Shown: positions 5,295 to 12,525, numbered from the stretch's first letter. The stretch: 14,308 nt of DNA from Natronoplasma sp964602715 (GCA_964602715.1 CAZRSB010000050.1:1-14308), one strand, 5' to 3'. A program made the numbers and translations. The notes: generated by a model not told the origin, from the letters alone.

Positions 5295-6731
5295 ATGCAT
5301 CCTTCAGAAGAGTTAAGAGGTTCTAAAGGTTCCGATCTTTCAGGCAAAAAGATCATCTTGGGAGTCACAGGCAGTATAGCTGCGGTAGAATGCGTAAAAC
5401 TTGTCAGGGAACTCATCAGAGAGGGCGCGGAAGTACACTGCGTCATGTCGGATTGGGGTTCTAAGATAATACATCCAAATTCATTAGAGTTCGCTTCTGG
5501 AAACGAGACCATAACGGAGTTGACAGGACAGGTGGAGCATGTGAGTCACTGCGGCAATGTTCCTGATAAAGCAGATCTTTTTTTAGTAGCTCCGGCAACC
5601 GCTAACACCATCTCCAAGATGGCTAAGGGGATCGATGATACTCCTGTAACTACTTTCGCCACCACATGCGTAGGCTCAGACATACCCATCATGGTGGTTC
5701 CGGCGATGCATCAGACCATGTACAATCATCCTATAGTGATGGATAATCTAGAGGAACTGCAGGAGAAGTTGGACGTCACCGTTGTAGGTCCAAAGATAGA
5801 GGAAGGCGCGGCTAAAGTCGCTGAAAAAGATCAGATAGTCGATTCCGTGATAAGAGAACTGCACGATGATCTGAAAGGAGAACGCATCACAGTGATAACT
5901 GGACGGACTTTAGAACCGATCGACAGCATGAGGGTCATCACCAATCGCGCTTCGGGATTAAAACTAGAAGACGGAACCGTAGAAAAATTCGATGAAGTGG
6001 TTATGAATTCAGATTTTGCTTGGTCGATGAAGAACTTGATTTCTGAAGAAAAGCGCGAAAAGTATACTAATGAAAAGTTGGATGGGATGAATTATTCCTG
6101 CTCTACTTTCATGCTGTATTTAGGATTGGACAAGGAATTACCACAACTAGAACATCATAATGTATTCATAGCTGAAGATTATGAAAAGAATTTCTTAGAG
6201 ATCGAATCAGAGAAGGAATTATCTCAAGATCCTTCATTTTATGTACACAATGCATCGATAACAGATCTTTCAGTTGCTCCTGAGGGCCATACTGCTTTGT
6301 ACGTGCTTGTGCCTGTCGCTAATCTTAAAGGGGATATAGATTGGGATGCAGAAACTGAAAGATTTCGAGAGCTTGTATTGGATAAACTTGAGAACAGGAT
6401 AGGTGAAGAGGATATCAGGGAACACATAGTTTTCGAGAAGAAGATAACCCCAAAAGATTGGAGAGAAGACTATAATGTTGAATATGGAGCAACATTTAAC
6501 CTTGGGCACAATCTCGGACAGATGTTAGTTTTCCGACCTAGAAATGATTTTGAAGAATTTGAAAATATGTGGTTAGTCGGAGGAGGTACAAGTCCTGGGA
6601 GCGGTCTTCCGACCATCTATGAATCAGGTCGGATCACTGCAAATTTGATAAAAAAGAAATATGGATTGGATTATACTTTCAAACATGAAGAAGAAATAAA
6701 GAGGCTTTCCGGTAAAGGTCCATATTCCTAA
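5295..6731 (+). CDS. coaBC'-'crtI: Chimeric ORF: CoaBC N-terminal part fused in frame to the C-terminal half of phytoene desaturase
   Basis: Residues 18-190 are the phosphopantothenoylcysteine decarboxylase (CoaC) flavodomain: KIILGVTGSIAA (19-30), the His of HVSHCG (81-87), APATANTISKMAKGIDD (99-115), PAMHQTMY (136-143) in place of the bacterial PxMNxxMW, and GPKIEEG (165-171). Residues 195-221 begin the CoaB ligase domain (TGRTLEPIDSMRVITNRASG), which normally continues with SGKMG and about 170 more residues. Instead residues 222-478 are CrtI: LEDGTVEKFDEVVMNSDFAWSM, YSCSTFMLYLGLD, SFYVHNASITD, APEGHTALYVLVPV, LGHNLGQMLVFRP and the CrtI signature GGGTSPGSGLPTIYESGRI (about 434-452). The ligase is lost and the CrtI part lacks its FAD Rossmann end, so at most CoaC activity might remain. 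Composition shifts at about nt 5957. The stop is 22 nt before the prenyltransferase gene. Confidence 0.82.
   Translation: MHPSEELRGSKGSDLSGKKIILGVTGSIAAVECVKLVRELIREGAEVHCVMSDWGSKIIHPNSLEFASGNETITELTGQVEHVSHCGNVPDKADLFLVAPATANTISKMAKGIDDTPVTTFATTCVGSDIPIMVVPAMHQTMYNHPIVMDNLEELQEKLDVTVVGPKIEEGAAKVAEKDQIVDSVIRELHDDLKGERITVITGRTLEPIDSMRVITNRASGLKLEDGTVEKFDEVVMNSDFAWSMKNLISEEKREKYTNEKLDGMNYSCSTFMLYLGLDKELPQLEHHNVFIAEDYEKNFLEIESEKELSQDPSFYVHNASITDLSVAPEGHTALYVLVPVANLKGDIDWDAETERFRELVLDKLENRIGEEDIREHIVFEKKITPKDWREDYNVEYGATFNLGHNLGQMLVFRPRNDFEEFENMWLVGGGTSPGSGLPTIYESGRITANLIKKKYGLDYTFKHEEEIKRLSGKGPYS
5958..6731 (+). pseudogene. crtI: 3' half of phytoene desaturase (CrtI)
   Basis: This is the CrtI-derived part of the chimeric ORF, about 257 codons, covering the C-terminal desaturase region with the family signature near 6595-6650. 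It has the same strand and the same frame as the 5' fragment at 135-341. Together the two pieces make about 326 residues, so roughly 160-190 residues of the central substrate-binding region are absent from the window. GC (30-35%) matches the genes that follow and not the coaBC part before it, so this piece belongs with the right-hand neighbourhood. Confidence 0.75.
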
Positions 6732-6753
6732 ATAAAAATAAAACAGATAAACT

Positions 6754-7683
6754 ATGGCGAATAAGCAACCAACATTATTTGAGATATCTAGAGCCCCTTT
6801 TCTTTTCGCAATCATCGTACCTTTAACTATCAGTACTGCTCTATCTGTGAAGATCAATCAAGAGTTGGATATTGTAGGCTTATTATTTGCTTTTATAGTA
6901 GGGTTGGGCCTCCATGTTAGTACAAATATTTACAATGACATCCACGATACGAAACAGGGTGCGGATACATCTAATTCAGCGGAAAATGAATTCAGTGGAG
7001 GCTCCGGTATTTTAGTTAAGAATCCTGAATTAGAAGACAAAATGTTTCTATTGGCTCGAACAGGGATCTTATTTGGCTTCTTAGGGACGCTAGGTTTGAT
7101 ATTCACCTCTGATGCAGATCTTTGGTGGGTCTTTGTATTTATTTTTCTTACAGCTAGCTTCCTGAGTAAATATTATACCGCTGCACCTTTCAAGTTCGCC
7201 TATCGGGGTTTAGGAGAAATAGTTGTTGTTTTTGGATTTGGACCATTAGCAATACTTTTAGGAACTTCGGCTCAAGGCATCATCTCTCATCCCTACGTAT
7301 ATGCGATGATGCCAGTAACTGGTTTGAGCACACTTTTTATTGTATGGGCTGGACAGATGGCTGACCTACCTAGTGATAAAAAGGCAGGAAAAATAGGTTT
7401 GGTTGTTAGAATCGGTATCGAGAAGAGTGTTTATGGCCTGTTAACAATTCATCTATTAGCTCTAGCAAACATGACTCTACTTGCTTATTTGATCGAAAAT
7501 GGCTTTATTCTTTTACTGGTCTTGATACCGTATGTTCTTTCACTTCCAAAACTATATTTAGAATTGAAAAAAGATCCACATGATAGAGAAAAGATAAGAA
7601 AAGCATCTAAAACGAATTTTAAAATATTTTTATTATTCTCATTTTCAATAATGGCGGGTTTTATTTTGCTGATATTCATTTAA
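6754..7683 (+). CDS. UbiA-superfamily prenyltransferase, MenA-like
   Basis: An integral membrane enzyme of 309 residues expected to transfer a polyprenyl group onto an aromatic or isoprenoid acceptor. The two Asp-rich Mg/diphosphate motifs are visible: NDIHDTKQGAD (61-71) and ADLPSDKKAGK (203-213). MenA-type blocks are also present: FSGGSGIL (80-87), KYYTAAPFKFAYRGLGE (139-155) and GLVVRIG (215-221). Eight or nine hydrophobic segments span the protein. The motifs favour 1,4-dihydroxy-2-naphthoate polyprenyltransferase (MenA) or a close archaeal relative. Its position 22 nt behind the crtI remnant also allows a carotenoid role such as lycopene elongase, which belongs to the same superfamily. 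No SD is seen, so it is probably translated as part of the crtI transcript. Its stop codon overlaps that of the convergent flavoprotein gene. Confidence 0.8.
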   Translation: MANKQPTLFEISRAPFLFAIIVPLTISTALSVKINQELDIVGLLFAFIVGLGLHVSTNIYNDIHDTKQGADTSNSAENEFSGGSGILVKNPELEDKMFLLARTGILFGFLGTLGLIFTSDADLWWVFVFIFLTASFLSKYYTAAPFKFAYRGLGEIVVVFGFGPLAILLGTSAQGIISHPYVYAMMPVTGLSTLFIVWAGQMADLPSDKKAGKIGLVVRIGIEKSVYGLLTIHLLALANMTLLAYLIENGFILLLVLIPYVLSLPKLYLELKKDPHDREKIRKASKTNFKIFLLFSFSIMAGFILLIFI

Positions 7684-8720
7684 AATTTTAATCTCTCTAG
7701 AGCTCCTTTTTCGAGTAATTTTTTTGGAATACTTGGGACTTTACCTTTCAAGATTTTATCTTTAAAAATCATTATTCCATCATTTCTTCCTAAGCTGATC
7801 ACCATCGGAGCTCCTTTGTGTTTGTAATCTAACAATTCTTTTCCACTATCTTGTCTTCTTAAATTTTTGTAAATGTGCTTTCCGTGAACATCGGCGTTGT
7901 GCCCCGTTTTTTCCTCATCAAGTGACGTTATATCTCCTCCAACGTAAATGTTTTTGTACCCAAATAATCTCAATTTTTTGTCGACTCTCAACCCCCAATT
8001 CTCTGAAAAAACTTCGTCTTCAAAATTTTTAAAGAAAGATCTATCAAAACCGAGGCCAGCAGCCCATATAGCTATATCGGCATCTATAATTCTATCTTTT
8101 TCGGTCATGAAGTTATTTTTATTCTCTAAAACTTTATCATTATAGATCAGTTCAACGCCATAATTTTCTATAAATTCTGCGGCATACTCAGAAGCTTTTT
8201 TTGGATTTCTCTCCAGTAATCTATCATGTCCATGAACAAGTGTTAATTTTTTGCTGGTGTTTGTAGCTAATTCAGCACATACCTCTACGCCTATCAGTCC
8301 ACCTCCGATGATCAGTATATGTTCTGAGGGTTGTAGTTCTTTACTTAAAGAAAGTGTGTTTGCAACACTATTTACTTTATAGATATTCTTTGTATTATCG
8401 AGTTTTATCGGATAATCCGCTCCTGTAGAAATCACAAGTTTATCAAAATCAATTTTATTATTTTCAAGTCTAACATGATCAGGAGTGACATATTCTATTG
8501 TGTCGTTCATCAATTCTGCGTTTGAAAGGAAAGTATCATAACTGATCGTGATTTTATCTTTTAAAGAGGGTTGTGTTAGAATTTTAGGTAATGAAGGATA
8601 GTATTCGAAAAATTCATTTTTATCTACAAGCGTGGTTTCGATAGTAGGATGATGATCCAGTTTTTTGGCCAATATAGATCCACAGAAACCACCACCTACT
8701 ATCACTACTTTCATGTACAT
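7680..8720 (-). CDS. NDH-2/FSP1-like FAD-dependent pyridine nucleotide oxidoreductase
   Basis: A two-dinucleotide-fold flavoprotein of 346 residues (344 if it starts at ATG 8714). FAD site: VVIVGGGFCG (5-14). NAD(P)H site: ILIIGGGLIGVEV (135-147). Also visible are the LVISTGADY block (95-103), AIWAAGLG (217-224) and the second FAD contact NIYVGGDIT (257-265). No redox-active CxxC pair is present, which points away from thioredoxin/glutathione reductases and toward type II NADH dehydrogenase or FSP1/AIFM2-like quinone reductases. These move electrons from NAD(P)H to a membrane quinone. Tail-to-tail position with a MenA-like gene supports a quinone substrate, by inference. A TATA-like AAAAAGTAAAT on the minus strand (8746-8736) suggests a near-leaderless mRNA starting at ATG 8720 or 8714; MKVVIVGGG from 8714 is the more typical protein start. 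Confidence 0.75.
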   Translation of the reverse strand: MYMKVVIVGGGFCGSILAKKLDHHPTIETTLVDKNEFFEYYPSLPKILTQPSLKDKITISYDTFLSNAELMNDTIEYVTPDHVRLENNKIDFDKLVISTGADYPIKLDNTKNIYKVNSVANTLSLSKELQPSEHILIIGGGLIGVEVCAELATNTSKKLTLVHGHDRLLERNPKKASEYAAEFIENYGVELIYNDKVLENKNNFMTEKDRIIDADIAIWAAGLGFDRSFFKNFEDEVFSENWGLRVDKKLRLFGYKNIYVGGDITSLDEEKTGHNADVHGKHIYKNLRRQDSGKELLDYKHKGAPMVISLGRNDGIMIFKDKILKGKVPSIPKKLLEKGALERLKF

Positions 8721-8773
8721 ACATGGTTATAATGAGATTTACTTTTTATCCTGAAATTAAGTAAATAGGAAAA

Positions 8774-8813
8774 TTTTATTAGATTTTATCCAATAACACT
8801 AGGAATAAGGTGA
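8774..8813 (+). promoter_or_regulatory. iorA promoter and SD
   Basis: TTTTATTA (8774-8781) predicts transcription start near 8804. AAGGTGA (8807-8813) is a good SD 4 nt before the ATG at 8818. The 97-nt gap 8721-8817 also holds the divergent flavoprotein promoter and nothing else that I can see. Confidence 0.5.
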
Positions 8814-8817
8814 ATAT

Positions 8818-10707
8818 ATGGCAATCAAAGACTTAGTTGACCCAAATGCTAAAAAAACTTTTATGATAGCTAACCAGGCAATATCGAGAGCTGCATTAGA
8901 AAGTGATGTGAAAGTTGCTTCTTTCTTTCCAGGATCACCGACAAATGAAATTTTAGATACGATGTATCAATTATCTGGTGAGTTCGATGACCTGATTATG
9001 GAAGTTGCATCTAATGAAAAAGTTGCTCTTGAGACAGCGGCTGGCGCTTCCATGAGTGGGATGAGAGGATTCACGTCTATGAAGAGTGTTGGATTAAATG
9101 TGGCAAGTGATACTTTTTTCAGTTTAGGTTATACGGGAGTAAATGCAGGATTAGTCCTTCTGATAGCGGATGATCCTCATGCTCATTCTTCACAGAGCGA
9201 ACAAGATGGTAGATATTATGCAGAACCTGCACATGTTCCCATGCTCGAACCTTCGACTGCTCAAGAAGCATATGAATCTGTGAAGTACGCTTTTGATCTT
9301 TCAGAGAAATATGAGGTTTTGATACTGATTAGAACAACAACAAGAGTCAATCATCAGAGCTCTAATGTGGAAATAGAGGATCTAGAAAGAAGTTCATTCG
9401 AAAGGTCATCATGGGAAGAAGTCGATAAAAAGTTCTACACTTTAGGTGCCACAGCAAGAGAGTTAAAAAGAGAATCTTTGAAAAAGTTGGATAAAATAGA
9501 AGAGGAGTTTGAAGATAATCCTTTAAACAAGGTTATCTCAGGCAAAGAAAATATCGGTATAATTACTTCGGGAGTTTCTTATCTACACGTACTAGAGGCA
9601 CTTGATGAGATAAATAGCGATATGCCTGTTTTGAAACTAGGAACCACTTATCCCTTACCTGAAAAGACCATATTCGAGTTTTTGGAAGGTCTTGAAGAGG
9701 TGATTATCGTGGAAGAGTTGATGCCTTATCTAGAGGACAAGATCATCCAATTTATAAAGAGAATGAACGCTGAAATAGAAGTAAAAGGAAAAAGAACTGA
9801 AGACTTTGGGTTCGTAGGAGAGTACAATGTTCCTAGAGTTATAAGTGGTATTAAATCAGCTTTAGATGAAGAGGGCCTAGAAAAATATAGTGAAATTGAA
9901 AATTTGGCTGAAGATCTTAAGGAGGATTTACCTGAACGAGTACCTACTTTCTGTCCAGGTTGTCCACATAGATCTACACTTTGGGCACTTCAGCAGGTAT
10001 TAGAAGAAAAAGAATATGTTTTCAACAATGATATAGGATGCTACTCAATGTTCTTGATGAAACCCTATGAAATAACTGACTCAGTTCTCTGTATGGGCTC
10101 CTCCATTGGCCTCTCTAGTGGTATGCAACATGTTCTTGAAGAAAATGTAATATCTATGATAGGTGATTCAACTCTTTTCCATGCAGGACTTCCCGGCTTA
10201 GTTAACGCGGTACACAATAAACATGACTTGACGATCATCGTATTAGATAATAGTGTCACAGCCATGACTGGACAACAACCCAATCCAGGTTCTGATTTTG
10301 GACCAGATCCAGTCTCTGAGATTGATATAGAAGAAGTAGTAAAAGGTATTGGAGTCGAAAAAATTCAGAAGATTCCCGCCTTCGAGTCAAAAGAAAACGT
10401 TGATAACATCAAAGAGGCTATTGAATATGAAGGTGTTTCAGTCGTGATTTCTGAAGGTCCCTGTGCATTGTATCACGATAGATTGAAGAGAAAGATAGGA
10501 GAACCAATAATTCCAAACGAAGTAGATGAAGAGACCTGCCGTTCAATCTACGCCTGCGTGGAAGACTTTTACTGTCCTGCTATAGAACTTGATATGGAAA
10601 CTATGCAAACTGAAATTCAGAGAGATCTTTGTGATGGCTGTATGGTCTGCGCCAAGTTGTGTCCTATCGACGCTATTGAATCTACGGGAGGTGAAGAAGA
10701 TGAGTGA
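8818..10707 (+). CDS. iorA: Indolepyruvate:ferredoxin oxidoreductase, alpha subunit
   Basis: Catalytic TPP- and Fe-S-containing subunit of the enzyme that oxidatively decarboxylates aryl pyruvates (from Trp, Phe, Tyr) to aryl-acetyl-CoA and reduces ferredoxin, in the cytoplasm. Length 629 fits the family. The N-terminal pyrimidine-type domain includes FPGSPTNEI (37-45) and the Glu of SNEK (67). The middle has FCPGCPHRS (378-386). The TPP motif starts GDS at 449-451 and ends at Asn 478 (VLDN). The C-terminal ferredoxin region has a complete CDGCMVCAKLCP (Cys 605, 608, 611, 615). The first cluster is unusual: C574-x5-C580-x5-C586-P lacks the Cys expected at position 577, where Ile is found. The stop overlaps the start of iorB by 8 nt, so translation is coupled. 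Energy conservation by peptide fermentation is the usual role. Confidence 0.92.
   Translation: MAIKDLVDPNAKKTFMIANQAISRAALESDVKVASFFPGSPTNEILDTMYQLSGEFDDLIMEVASNEKVALETAAGASMSGMRGFTSMKSVGLNVASDTFFSLGYTGVNAGLVLLIADDPHAHSSQSEQDGRYYAEPAHVPMLEPSTAQEAYESVKYAFDLSEKYEVLILIRTTTRVNHQSSNVEIEDLERSSFERSSWEEVDKKFYTLGATARELKRESLKKLDKIEEEFEDNPLNKVISGKENIGIITSGVSYLHVLEALDEINSDMPVLKLGTTYPLPEKTIFEFLEGLEEVIIVEELMPYLEDKIIQFIKRMNAEIEVKGKRTEDFGFVGEYNVPRVISGIKSALDEEGLEKYSEIENLAEDLKEDLPERVPTFCPGCPHRSTLWALQQVLEEKEYVFNNDIGCYSMFLMKPYEITDSVLCMGSSIGLSSGMQHVLEENVISMIGDSTLFHAGLPGLVNAVHNKHDLTIIVLDNSVTAMTGQQPNPGSDFGPDPVSEIDIEEVVKGIGVEKIQKIPAFESKENVDNIKEAIEYEGVSVVISEGPCALYHDRLKRKIGEPIIPNEVDEETCRSIYACVEDFYCPAIELDMETMQTEIQRDLCDGCMVCAKLCPIDAIESTGGEEDE
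10687..10694 (+). promoter_or_regulatory. Strong SD of iorB inside iorA
   Basis: GGAGGTGA ends 5 nt before the ATG at 10700 and is among the best anti-16S matches in the window. It rules out the earlier in-frame ATG at 10589, which would lie deep inside iorA. Confidence 0.7.
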
Positions 10708-11329
10708 GGAAATAGATAGATACAACGTAATGTTGTCAGGTGTAGGAGGACAGGGCTTGATGCTTCTCTCAGAAGCTATAGGTAGAGGCTGTAACAAAGC
10801 GGGAAAAAAAGTGATAACGGGAGAACAGCACGGTTTATCTCAAAGAAGCGGTTCTATATATGTACATTTACGTTTAGGAGAAGATGCCCATTCACCTTTG
10901 ATACCATACAGTGAAGCTGATTTAATGGTTTCTTTAGAGGCGATGGAAGCTTTGAGAAATATAGAATATCTAAAAAAGGAAGCACCGATAATCTCCAGTA
11001 GTAGAGTGATGCATCATCCTATCGAGACAAAAAAGGTCGTTAGTGAAGAAAAAGATGAGTACGTTACTTTAAATGAAGTGAAAAAACAATTGGAAAAAAG
11101 AACTAGCAAACTTTTCTTCATCGATTCCCTCGAATTAGCAAAAAAGGCTGGAAATCCAAGAACTGAAAACGTAGTTTTACTAGGTTCTATCACTAGTATG
11201 CCAGATTTCCCGATTGAAAGAGAAATTTTAGAAGAAGTTGTGGAGGAAACAGTTCCAGAAAAAACTATCGAGGCAAATCTGAAAGCATTTGATCTGGGAT
11301 TTGAAAAAGCGAAAAAGAAAATAAAGTAA
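10700..11329 (+). CDS. iorB: Indolepyruvate:ferredoxin oxidoreductase, beta subunit
   Basis: Small partner of IorA, 209 residues, of the pyruvate/ketoisovalerate oxidoreductase gamma-domain family. The characteristic GVGGQG (14-19) is followed by EAIGRGCNKAGKKVITGEQHGLSQRSGSI. This is the usual block with the QRSG motif that contacts CoA/TPP-bound substrate at the interface with the alpha subunit. Next come the SEADLMVSLEAMEALR helix and a C-terminal EANLKAFDLGFEKA, both typical of the family. The protein is soluble and has no Fe-S motif. The ATG at 10700 is set by the GGAGGTGA sequence, and the gene overlaps iorA by 8 nt, so the two subunits are expected in equal amounts from one mRNA. A poly-T terminator region follows about 25 nt after the stop. 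Confidence 0.92.
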   Translation: MSEEIDRYNVMLSGVGGQGLMLLSEAIGRGCNKAGKKVITGEQHGLSQRSGSIYVHLRLGEDAHSPLIPYSEADLMVSLEAMEALRNIEYLKKEAPIISSSRVMHHPIETKKVVSEEKDEYVTLNEVKKQLEKRTSKLFFIDSLELAKKAGNPRTENVVLLGSITSMPDFPIEREILEEVVEETVPEKTIEANLKAFDLGFEKAKKKIK

Positions 11330-11349
11330 TGATCGATTTTTAATCCAAA

Positions 11350-11372
11350 ATTTTTTATCTTTGTTTTTTTTT
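11350..11372 (+). terminator. Poly-T terminator of iorAB, overlapping the next promoter
   Basis: Two T-runs (11351-11356 and 11363-11372) follow iorB and would serve as U-rich archaeal termination signals. The first, TTTTTTATCT at 11351-11360, also fits as the TATA-like box of the amidohydrolase gene, being centred about 27 nt before ATG 11383. One stretch therefore appears to do both jobs. Confidence 0.45.
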
Positions 11373-11382
11373 GCTCGATAAT

Positions 11383-12525
11383 ATGAAAGCAATAATCAAT
11401 GGAAAAGTAAATCCGATCACGTCATCAAAATTTAAAGGTTCCATTTTGATTGAAGACGGAAAGATAGTCGATTTAGGACCAAGCATAGATATCCCAGATG
11501 ATGCAACGATAATAGATGTGAAAGACAAAACAGTTATACCTGGCATGATCGATGCGCACTGTCATGTTGGTATCTCAGAAGAGGGTGAAGGATGGGAAGG
11601 AAATGACACGAATGAATTATATGATCCAATAACACCTCATCTTAGATCTTTAGATGGAATCAATCCAGATGATCTAGCACTGAAAGAAGCAGTAGAGGCT
11701 GGAGTAACTAGTGTTGGTGTTGCACCTGGATCAGCAAATCCGATCGGTGGAAAATTTGCAGCTATAAAAACCGCTGGTTCTTCTTTAGTAGATGAATTGC
11801 TGATCGATGAACCGATAGGACTTAAGATGGCTACCGGAGAAAATCCAAAGAGAGTATATAAAGAACAAAAAAAGGTGCCCTCTACAAGGATGAGCACAGC
11901 AGGCATCATAAGGGAAAAATTGTTTGAAGCTAAAAATTATATGGTAAAAGAGGAGAATGAAAAAGAAAAAAATTTCAAATTAGAAGCGATTTTACCATTA
12001 TTGAGGGGAGATATACCCGGAAGGATACATGCTCATAGAGCTGATGATATCGCGACGGCAGTCAGGATAGCCGAAGAATTTGAATTCAGTTTAGTTATAG
12101 AACATTGTACTGAAGGTCACAAAGTAGCCGACCTCCTTGCTGAAAAAGAGATACCGGTTGTTTTTGGTCCTGGATTAGCAGCAAAATCAAAAAGGGAAAA
12201 TAGAGAAAGGACTTTTAAAACAGCAGGGATACTTGCAGAAAAAGGGATAAAAATAGCTATAATGACTGACTCTCCAGTTGTCCCGATCAAGTACTTACCA
12301 TTGATGGCCGCCTACTCAGTACGAGAGGGTATGGATAAAGAAGAAGCTTTGAAAGCTGTAACTATAAACGCCGCGGAGATTTGTAATATCGATGACAAAG
12401 TGGGTTCAATAGAGAAAGGAAAACATGCTGACTTAGTCGTAGTGGACGGAGATCCTTTGGAACTCAAGTCAGAGATAAATAAAGTCTTTATAAAAGGAAC
12501 CGAAGTCAAGATAGCAAATCAATGA
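11383..12525 (+). CDS. Metal-dependent amidohydrolase (imidazolonepropionase-related)
   Basis: A 380-residue cyclic amidohydrolase of the COG1228 type; the substrate is not known. It follows the usual layout. An N-terminal beta-sandwich (MKAIINGKVNP) is followed by VIPGMIDAHCHVG with metal ligands His 59 and His 61. The subfamily block EGWEGNDTNELYDPITPHLR comes next, then IHAHRADD (His 216, 218), VIEHCTEGH (His 241, 246), a catalytic Asp in IAIMTDSP (296), and a C-terminal return to the sandwich with GSIEKGKHADLVVVDGDP. Related enzymes cleave cyclic amides, dipeptides or imidazolonepropionate. Beside peptide-transporter genes, a dipeptide or cyclic-amide substrate is a reasonable guess but unproven. 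ATG 11383 is preferred to the in-frame TTG at 11371 because the predicted transcription start falls at about 11382, making the mRNA leaderless. Confidence 0.82.
   Translation: MKAIINGKVNPITSSKFKGSILIEDGKIVDLGPSIDIPDDATIIDVKDKTVIPGMIDAHCHVGISEEGEGWEGNDTNELYDPITPHLRSLDGINPDDLALKEAVEAGVTSVGVAPGSANPIGGKFAAIKTAGSSLVDELLIDEPIGLKMATGENPKRVYKEQKKVPSTRMSTAGIIREKLFEAKNYMVKEENEKEKNFKLEAILPLLRGDIPGRIHAHRADDIATAVRIAEEFEFSLVIEHCTEGHKVADLLAEKEIPVVFGPGLAAKSKRENRERTFKTAGILAEKGIKIAIMTDSPVVPIKYLPLMAAYSVREGMDKEEALKAVTINAAEICNIDDKVGSIEKGKHADLVVVDGDPLELKSEINKVFIKGTEVKIANQ

Larger units (their letters stand above)
341..5957. other. Candidate inserted/replacing block inside crtI
   Basis: The block lies between the two crtI fragments, which are on the same strand and in the same frame. 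It carries a 5'-truncated wHTH gene at its left edge, complete genes in the middle, and a 3'-truncated coaBC at its right edge. About 160-190 crtI codons are missing, judged from the usual family length. GC is about 50-55% in coaBC just inside the right edge (33/60, 31/60 and 29/60 in three hand-counted 60-nt lines between 5401 and 5940) and about 30-35% in crtI just outside (21/60, 20/60, 18/60 between 6001 and 6240). I see no transposase, integrase, tRNA or terminal inverted repeat. Illegitimate recombination of a DNA fragment, or an assembly chimera, fits better than a classical mobile element. Edges are accurate to about 20 nt. Confidence 0.55.

Noticed and set aside
4868..5512. 214-codon open frame on the minus strand across the GNAT and coaBC genes
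   Set aside because: It is antisense to two well-supported genes and their intergenic promoter. The translation is low-complexity Ser/Leu/His-rich without domain motifs, as expected of a shadow frame.
341..5957. Classical transposon or integrative element explanation for the block inside crtI
   Set aside because: No transposase, integrase, tRNA end, or terminal inverted repeat was seen. Both edges cut through ordinary chromosomal genes, which a self-contained element would not do.
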